This document shows, piece after piece, positions 10,817 through 15,596 of a DNA stretch of 18,788 bases. This stretch comes from Candidatus Ozemobacteraceae bacterium. Its GTDB lineage: Bacteria; Muiribacteriota; Ozemobacteria; Ozemobacterales; Ozemobacteraceae. Below the pieces are notes generated by a model. That model saw only the letters and a list, made by a program, of their open reading frames with translations. It did no database searches and was not told the origin of the DNA. The stretch covers positions 1 through 18,788 of the forward strand of contig DAOSOK010000061.1 of NCBI GenBank assembly GCA_035373905.1, given 5' to 3'. How positions within the stretch are numbered: the first letter of the stretch is position 1; each line of letters begins with the position of its first letter. The position numbers were made by a program, and so were the translations under genes.

Positions 10817-10850
10817 CATGCATGCACGAAGACATCTTCGTACATGCATG
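10817..10850. repeat. Near-perfect 16-bp inverted repeat (hairpin)
   Basis: CATGCATGCACGAAGA (10817-10832) and TCTTCGTACATGCATG (10835-10850) pair at 15 of 16 positions around a 2-base centre. Each arm itself contains the palindrome CATGCATG. It lies about 107 bp upstream of the start of the minus-strand exported protein and 146 bp upstream of the UbiB start. It has no T-run. Confidence 0.7.
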
Positions 10851-10865
10851 AAAGCACCCATTCCT

Positions 10866-10878
10866 CCTGAGCTTGTCG
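10866..10878 (-). repeat. Short repeat CGACAAGCTCAGG, inverted partner of 8345-8357
   Basis: On the plus strand the surrounding text reads CCTGAGCTTGTCGAAGGG. It matches the copy at 8345-8357 at 12 of 13 positions in inverted orientation. Confidence 0.5.
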
Positions 10879-10995
10879 AAGGGCACGAGCGAAACATTGT
10901 CACGGCGCGAAGACTCTTGGTCTAGCCCTGTTGCCCGGCAGTGGCGGTGCAAGAGGGAAGCCGTGGGGTGTGATACCATTGCGGTGGAGGATCGT

Positions 10996-12720
10996 ATGGA
11001 AGGTCGGATACTCGGACATTGGCGCCCGGTGGCTCTCGTTCTCGACGTGAACCGCTTGGCGGAAATTCTGCAGGTGCTGGTGAGGCACGGGTTCAGTCCG
11101 CTCGTTTCCCGTCTCAGGCGCGGCGGAGCGGATCTTGCCAACGCCGTCGCCGGCTTGAATATCCCCGCCGAAACGGAGGAAGCCGAAGCGGCTTCGCTTC
11201 CGGAGCGCATCAGGCTCGTTTTCCAGGACCTCGGTCCGACCTTTATCAAGCTGGGGCAGATCCTCAGCACGCGGTCCGACCTGGTTCCCGACGATATCGC
11301 CGCCGAGCTTCGCAAACTGCAGGACGACGTTCCTTCCTTCGGCATGGACGAGGTCCGCGCGATCGTCGAAACCGATCTCGGGAAGCCGCTTTCCGAGCTT
11401 TTCGCGAGTTTCGAGGAGCAGCCGCTCGGCACCGCGTCGATCGGCCAGGTCCACGGCGCGAGACTGCCGGACGGGACCGACGTCGTCGTGAAGGTCCAGC
11501 GGCCGGGGGTGACCCGCATCATCGAGCGCGACCTGCACCTGCTCGCCGAGATGGCGGTTCGCATCACCGGCGTATGGGCGGAGCTGAAGGCCTACGATCT
11601 TCCCGGCATCGTGAACCAGTTCAGACAGGCGTTGATGCGCGAGCTCGATTACACGCACGAACGCCGCAGCGCCCAGCGCTTCGCTTCCGCCTTCAAGGAG
11701 AACGAACGGATCGTCGTTCCGCGAGTCTTCCCCGCCCGCTCGTCGCGCCGCGTCCTGACGATGCAACGGATCCGGGGCGTGAAGATAACCGAAGCGACCT
11801 CTCTCGGAAACGACAACCGGGTTCTCGCAAAAGCGGCGGTCGAAGCCGTGCTGACGATGGTGTTCGAACACGGGTTCTTCCATGCCGATCCGCATCCCGG
11901 CAATATTTTCGCCCTGCCGGGAAATCGGATCGCCTTTCTCGATCTTGGAATGGTCGGGCGGCTGACCGATGCCCTCCGGTTCAGACTGACGGATCTGATC
12001 ATCGCCCTCGTCGAGAACGACGTCGACGCTGCCGCACGGGCGCTCGCCGCCATCGGAAGGCGCGAGATCCCTCTCGATCGGGCCCGTTTTTTGGCCGACG
12101 TCGGAGAGATCATGGATCGGGTCGTCGGATTACCGATCGAGGAGATTCAGCTCAGCGAAGTGATCCGGGATCTGTTCGACGGCGCCCGCCGTCATCGCAT
12201 TCGCGTTCCATCCGAGTGTTTCCTGATGGGAAAAGCGATGCTGACCATCGAAACCGTGGCGCGCGGACTCGACCCGCACCTGGATATCGAAGGAGCCGTG
12301 GCGCCGCACGTCCGGCGGCTTCTCGCGGTCCGGCTCGCTCCGAAGAGACTTGGAAAGCTCGTCTGGCAGAGGCTTTCCGAAACCGCCGACGCGGCCGGAG
12401 AGCTGCCTGGACAGATCACCGATCTTCTGGAATCGCTTCAGCGGGGCACCCTGACGCTTCGCATCGAACCAGCTCACCAGCACCGGACGATGTCGATCAT
12501 CGAGAGACTGGTACAAAAAGTGACGTTCGCCGTGATCATCGCGGCGCTCCTCCTCAGTTCGGCCGTCTTCATCACCTTTTCCGGCTTTCAGGGCCTCGTA
12601 TGGGGCATCCCCGCGCCGCTGTTCTTCGGCTTCGGCGGATATATAGCGGCTATTATTCTGGCAATTGCCCTCGTCCGCCAGGCCAATCGCCCGAACGGCG
12701 ACGGCGACTCGACCTCCTGA
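10996..12720 (+). CDS. UbiB/ABC1/AarF-family atypical protein kinase-like protein
   Basis: A 574-residue membrane-anchored member of the UbiB (AarF/ABC1/ADCK) family, which supports quinone biosynthesis or lipid homeostasis through ATP binding. Visible motifs: the KxGQ signature KLGQILSTRSDLVP (K85-Q88); the altered Gly-rich loop PLGTASIGQVHGA (143-155); the ATP-binding Lys in VVKVQRPG (K166); ELDYTHERR; the catalytic-type loop HADPHPGN (296-303); and the metal-binding DLG (316-318) replacing DFG. Two transmembrane helices close the protein (about 510-560). The ATG at 10996 follows GGAGG (10986-10990) at 5-nt spacing; upstream in-frame codons run into repeats. Whether this organism makes ubiquinone, menaquinone or neither is not visible here, so I do not assign ubiB. 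It converges on the PfkB-family gene. Confidence 0.92.
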   Translation: MEGRILGHWRPVALVLDVNRLAEILQVLVRHGFSPLVSRLRRGGADLANAVAGLNIPAETEEAEAASLPERIRLVFQDLGPTFIKLGQILSTRSDLVPDDIAAELRKLQDDVPSFGMDEVRAIVETDLGKPLSELFASFEEQPLGTASIGQVHGARLPDGTDVVVKVQRPGVTRIIERDLHLLAEMAVRITGVWAELKAYDLPGIVNQFRQALMRELDYTHERRSAQRFASAFKENERIVVPRVFPARSSRRVLTMQRIRGVKITEATSLGNDNRVLAKAAVEAVLTMVFEHGFFHADPHPGNIFALPGNRIAFLDLGMVGRLTDALRFRLTDLIIALVENDVDAAARALAAIGRREIPLDRARFLADVGEIMDRVVGLPIEEIQLSEVIRDLFDGARRHRIRVPSECFLMGKAMLTIETVARGLDPHLDIEGAVAPHVRRLLAVRLAPKRLGKLVWQRLSETADAAGELPGQITDLLESLQRGTLTLRIEPAHQHRTMSIIERLVQKVTFAVIIAALLLSSAVFITFSGFQGLVWGIPAPLFFGFGGYIAAIILAIALVRQANRPNGDGDSTS

Positions 12721-12733
12721 GAAGATCAACGAG

Positions 12734-12905
12734 CCACAAAGACACGGTGACACAGAGGTTCTTTGTGGTTGTATCGGATTGCACCACCGCCCTGTCATTC
12801 GTACATACGCAGGGGCGGGTTTGAAACCCGCCCCTACAGAAGATTATTGATATCGCTATAAAACAAACGGCGGATTCTTTGCGCCCTCGTGTCTTTGCGG
12901 TGTAA
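12734..12905. repeat. Composite inverted-repeat element with central 25-bp palindrome
   Basis: The left part contains CCACAAAGACACGGTGACAC (from 12734). The reverse complement of the right part contains CCGCAAAGACACGAGGGCGC (ending near 12902), an imperfect inverted pair of about 28 bp. The left part also has its own inverted pair, CCACAAAGA (12734-12742) and TCTTTGTGG (12760-12768). In the middle, AGGGGCGGGTTT (12811-12822) and AAACCCGCCCCT (12824-12835) form a perfect palindrome around one G. The build resembles the element at 1031-1263, including the cacagag words and the CCGCCCCTAC word. It fills the gap between the convergent UbiB and PfkB genes and may end transcription from both sides. 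Confidence 0.7.
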
Positions 12906-12914
12906 CGCGGTGGG

Positions 12915-13907
12915 TCAGATGATGAATTCGATGCCCTGGATCTTGACCTTGGACTGGGCGCCGATGCGGCGGATGATGTTGGCTGCGAGAAAGTTGCCAA
13001 TGCGCAGGCAGGTCGTGAGGGGCAGACCCTTGAACATGCCGTAGAAGAAGCCGGCCTGGAAGTTGTCGCCGGCGCCGTTCGTGTCGCGAACGTCCTCGAC
13101 CCGGTAGGCGGGGATACGGGTTTCGCCCTCGGGCGTGATCGCGACCGATCCCTGCTCGCCGAGCTTCACGACCGCGAGGTCAGTGTATTGGAGCATCCGG
13201 CGAAAGTCGGGGCCGCACAGGGCGCGGGCTTCCTCTTCGTTGGCGAACAGGATGTCGACGCGGTCGGCGAGAAACTCCTCGATGCGGGCGCGGGCCGAGT
13301 TGATGACGAAGCTGTCGGCCAGGTCGAAGGAGATGTGCGTGCCGACCTTGCGCGCGGTTTCGTAGGCGTGTCGGGTCGAGCGATTGATCGGGTTTTCCCC
13401 GCGAAGCTCGTAGGCCGAAAAATGCAGATACTCGGAATCGGCGATCAGGCTGTGGAGGATCTCGTAGTCATACAGTTTTTTCGTGACGCCGAAATCGAGG
13501 CCGAAGGTACGCTGTCCGTCGGGGCTGATGAGGGTGTAACAGAGGCCAGACCGGCCGCGCTTGATCGAGACGTAGGTGTCGACGTCGTTCTCGCGCAGGT
13601 TGTTGATGTAATCGTACCCGTAATCATCGCTTCCGACGCAGCCGATGAACGAACACCGCAGACCCAGGTTGCTGGCGCCGTAGATGACGTTGGTCGGGGA
13701 GCCGCCGGGCGAGATCGTCGGCAGGTGTTTCTGGGCGATCTTCTGGAGCTTCTTCAGATTTTCGGGAGTGAGTTCGATGCTGTTGCCTTTCGGCAGATCG
13801 AGGGTGACCAGTTCCTCGTCCTCGACCTCGATGATGATGTCGGTCAGAGCGTCGGAAATGGCCGTGAGCTGGTATTTGCGCTGTCCTTTGGGAAGCCTGG
13901 GAGGCAT
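12915..13907 (-). CDS. PfkB-family carbohydrate/nucleoside kinase (adenosine-kinase-like)
   Basis: A 330-residue ribokinase-fold kinase that phosphorylates a sugar or nucleoside using ATP. Visible features: N-terminal AISDALTDIIIEVEDEEL (16-33), resembling the 'GNALVDIE.EV.DE' start of bacterial adenosine-kinase-like members; substrate-side GGSPTNVIYGASNLG (68-82); the lid strand RSGLCYTLISPDGQRTF (119-135); DILFANEEEARAL (218-230), the usual 'D.l..Ne.Ea..L' strand; and the PfkB signature DTNGAGDNFQAGFFYG (275-290), with D281 as catalytic base and the GAGD anion hole. The substrate cannot be read from this. The ATG at 13907 follows GAGGTGA with 5-nt spacing. A longer frame reaches 14255 but crosses the promoter and a repeat. 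It converges on the UbiB gene. Confidence 0.9.
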   Translation of the reverse strand: MPPRLPKGQRKYQLTAISDALTDIIIEVEDEELVTLDLPKGNSIELTPENLKKLQKIAQKHLPTISPGGSPTNVIYGASNLGLRCSFIGCVGSDDYGYDYINNLRENDVDTYVSIKRGRSGLCYTLISPDGQRTFGLDFGVTKKLYDYEILHSLIADSEYLHFSAYELRGENPINRSTRHAYETARKVGTHISFDLADSFVINSARARIEEFLADRVDILFANEEEARALCGPDFRRMLQYTDLAVVKLGEQGSVAITPEGETRIPAYRVEDVRDTNGAGDNFQAGFFYGMFKGLPLTTCLRIGNFLAANIIRRIGAQSKVKIQGIEFII

Positions 13908-14015
13908 CGTCGTCACCTCGTACGAAGTCGGGTCCGTCTGGAATACGCCATCCTGGCGCCGACGGCCCACTTCCCGCGTCCTGCGAGTCGGGGCCGTCAA
14001 AACCCGCGTCAATCC

Positions 14016-14044
14016 ACGATAGACGCCCGCAACAGGAAAGTCAA
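14016..14044 (-). promoter_or_regulatory. Probable promoter of the PfkB-family kinase
   Basis: On the minus strand, TTGACT (14039-14044) and TATCGT (14016-14021) lie 17 bp apart. The layout and the TTGACT box match the nifJ promoter. The leader would be about 100 nt. Confidence 0.55.
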
Positions 14045-14090
14045 TGCCGAACCGGAGAGATTCGGCCGCAGTTCTATAGTTTACGGTTTT

Positions 14091-14122
14091 CATTTGCCTC
14101 ATCTGCGCCATCTGCGGATTTC
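14091..14122 (+). repeat. CATCTGCGG-type interspersed repeat, copy 2
   Basis: Contains CTCATCTGCGCCATCTGCGG, itself a near-tandem of (C)ATCTGCG. It is related to the copy at 10767-10796. Confidence 0.45.
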
Positions 14123-14162
14123 TTCGGGTTTTGGCATCCTTCTCCAGGAAGACGAAATGTCG

Positions 14163-14191
14163 TTGCCTTGGGGGCGGGTCTCGGGTATGCT
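14163..14191 (+). promoter_or_regulatory. Possible promoter of the small-ORF/Hint/pcrA operon
   Basis: TTGCCT (14163-14168) and TATGCT (14186-14191) are 17 bp apart, each matching consensus at 4 of 6 positions. The start would be near 14198, about 70 nt before the GTG at 14267. Confidence 0.4.
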
Positions 14192-14266
14192 TACGGGGCT
14201 GGCCGCACGGAACATGCAGCCGCCAGGAGCGGTCGACACAGTCCGGCGCAGGCAAAGGAGAAGGGC

Positions 14267-14419
14267 GTGTTCAGAAAATTTCAGGAAGCGACCCGGTTCA
14301 TCAGCTCCGGCAAAATCGTCACAGACGAACTTCCCGGAAAGGACCGCGACGGCATCGAGGCAATGCCGACGGCTCTTCGGCCGCCTCCCTGCGCGTTCAA
14401 CCAGCCCTGCAGATGCTGA
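14267..14419 (+). CDS. Small 50-residue protein at the head of the Hint/pcrA operon
   Basis: Not recognised. It starts with GTG at 14267, 6 nt after a good AAAGGAG (14254-14260). It reads MFRKFQEATRFISSGKIVTD, followed by ELPGKDRDGIEAMPTALRPP, and ends PCAFNQPCRC. The first part has a normal charged/amphipathic composition and codons with G/C third positions like the neighbours, so it looks translated. The tail is Pro/Cys-rich, with three Cys in the last nine residues. Its TGA stop (14417-14419) overlaps the next ATG in the word ATGCTGA. It may be a real small protein, a leader peptide controlling the genes behind it, or the N-terminal remnant of a longer protein broken by frameshifts (see findings). 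It is too short for a family call. Confidence 0.5.
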   Translation: MFRKFQEATRFISSGKIVTDELPGKDRDGIEAMPTALRPPPCAFNQPCRC

Positions 14420-14466
14420 TGATCCGGCATCGCGACTTCATCAGGGGGTTTCCGGCATCATGCTGA
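14413..14466 (+). CDS. 17-residue ORF linking the small protein to the Hint gene
   Basis: The peptide is MLMIRHRDFIRGFPASC. Its ATG overlaps the stop of the 50-residue ORF, and its TGA (14464-14466) overlaps the ATG of the Hint gene; both overlaps are the word ATGCTGA. It has no ribosome site of its own, so translation would depend on re-initiation. Its last codon, TGC for Cys, sits exactly where the Hint domain begins in the next frame. It may be a coupling peptide or a frameshifted piece of a formerly continuous reading frame. Confidence 0.3.
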   Translation: MLMIRHRDFIRGFPASC

Positions 14467-15596
14467 CCGCCGAGACCCCTCTGATGACGTGTGACGGCCC
14501 GGTCCCGGTCCGCGATATCCGCGAGGGAAGGGAACTCGTCGCGGCCGGCGGCTGGGGCGAGTCGATATTCGCAACCGCCGCCGACATTTTCGTCCAGTTC
14601 GACCACAAGGGGCCGGTGCTGAGCCTGAAAACCTCGCGGGGCGCGACGATCCGGTGCAGCCCCGACCACCCGTGCTGCGGGCGGCTCAACCAGGTCAACC
14701 GGCTGTATCACCTGTATCTGATGGAGCGGAACGCGCTGGGGTTCCGCGTCGGGCTCTCGAACGACCTGATGAAGGATCTGATCGCAATGCAGAACCTGCG
14801 TCACGACCTGTTCAACCAGCAGGACATCGTCGACCGGGTCTGGATCATCGAGTCGACGGAGAACGCTCTGAAAGCCGAGTTTTTGCTGAAATACGCGATG
14901 TTCAAATACGGCCTGCCCGACGTGCCGTTTTCCGGCCGCCAGGTGGAATCGGAGCTGCCGGACGAGATGATCCGCGAGTTGTACAACCGCATCGACACGC
15001 CGTCGCGGGCGCACCAGCTGCTTCTCGACTGGCTGATGTTCGAGGACAGCCCGCACGTCACGATGCGTGTCGCGAAGGCGGGGCAGACAGCCAGCAACGC
15101 CGTCCAGTTCGTCATTTTCGGGGGAACCGAGCGGGCCGGCTCGCGGCCGGGATATTCGCATCTCATCCGCATCGACAACGTCCAGGATCCCGACAAGGCC
15201 GAGCACAAGCAATTCAGGCGACGCCAGACGAGTCACGGCCAGTGGTATCTCGAGGTGACGCGGGACGACGACGAAGAGGCCCAGTTATTCGTGAAGACGC
15301 TCGTCGCGCTCGACAATCTCGAGGTTGTCCGCAAGATCCAGCTCACCAAGAAACCCGCGTTCTACCCGCTTCCGGCATCGCATTTGAAGCACGGCATGGT
15401 GGTGCCGGTACTGGGAGACCGTGGCAATATCGAGGAAGACACGATCGTGGAAATCTCGACGGAAGATCACCAGGGGCCGCTGTACGACGTGAAGCTCGCC
15501 GGCGGCTGCACCTACGTCGCAGGCGACTGGATCACGATGTCGTGGTCCGGGGCCGGCACGGGAACGGCGAGGAAACTGAATGAACCCCGCGCTTGA
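14460..15596 (+). CDS. Stand-alone Hint (intein-like) protein with GIY-YIG-like insert, splice residues lost
   Basis: A 378-residue protein. The N-terminus is a Hint/intein block A (LTAETPLMTCDGPVPVRDIR), with Met1 in place of the catalytic Cys. Block B is GATIRCSPDHP (62-71, H70 of the T-x-x-H motif). The C-terminal part has a block-F-like strand, LYDVKLAGGCTYVAGDWITM, ending Met360-Ser361 where inteins have His-Asn. Between them, YHLYLMERNALGFRVGLS (83-100) and, about 40 residues later, AEFLLKYAMFKYGLP (139-153, E140) resemble the GIY-YIG nuclease core (Y...Y, R-x-G, distal Glu). Residues 156-315 are unassigned. The domain order is intein-like, but splicing should be impossible as written. 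AGGGGG (14443-14448) lies 11 nt before the ATG. It overlaps pcrA by 17 nt. Alternatives: an active frameshift product, a Hint autoprocessing protein, or a domesticated intein. Confidence 0.7.
   Translation: MLTAETPLMTCDGPVPVRDIREGRELVAAGGWGESIFATAADIFVQFDHKGPVLSLKTSRGATIRCSPDHPCCGRLNQVNRLYHLYLMERNALGFRVGLSNDLMKDLIAMQNLRHDLFNQQDIVDRVWIIESTENALKAEFLLKYAMFKYGLPDVPFSGRQVESELPDEMIRELYNRIDTPSRAHQLLLDWLMFEDSPHVTMRVAKAGQTASNAVQFVIFGGTERAGSRPGYSHLIRIDNVQDPDKAEHKQFRRRQTSHGQWYLEVTRDDDEEAQLFVKTLVALDNLEVVRKIQLTKKPAFYPLPASHLKHGMVVPVLGDRGNIEEDTIVEISTEDHQGPLYDVKLAGGCTYVAGDWITMSWSGAGTGTARKLNEPRA

Larger units (their letters stand above)
10711..10995. other. Repeat-filled divergent intergenic region
   Basis: This 285-bp gap lies between the divergent starts of the exported protein and the UbiB gene. 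It holds three different short repeats (10767-10796, 10817-10850, 10866-10878, listed separately) packed in about 110 bp. I found no convincing promoter for either gene; candidate hexamers in the direction of the UbiB gene are weak. Confidence 0.6.
13908..14266. other. Divergent intergenic region between PfkB gene and Hint/pcrA operon
   Basis: About 360 bp without a supported gene. It carries a minus-strand promoter (14016-14044), a CATCTGCGG-type repeat (14091-14122) and a plus-strand promoter (14163-14191). ORFs crossing it in several frames have no recognisable content. Confidence 0.6.

Noticed and set aside
10711..10857. N-terminal extension of the exported protein to an ATG at 10857
   Set aside because: The extra 49 residues are encoded by intergenic repeats, including the 10817-10850 hairpin, and would place the signal-like segment internally.
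11019..12824. 601-codon plus-strand frame overlapping the UbiB gene
   Set aside because: Arg/Gly/Pro/Ser-rich shadow frame with no domain; the UbiB frame carries every family motif.
14091..14122. Possible CRISPR or tandem repeat
   Set aside because: Only one to two imperfect units and no regular spacers; it fits an interspersed repeat better.
13908..14255. N-terminal extension of the PfkB kinase
   Set aside because: It crosses a probable promoter and a repeat; the ATG at 13907 has an ideal GAGGTGA site and begins the family-typical N-terminus.
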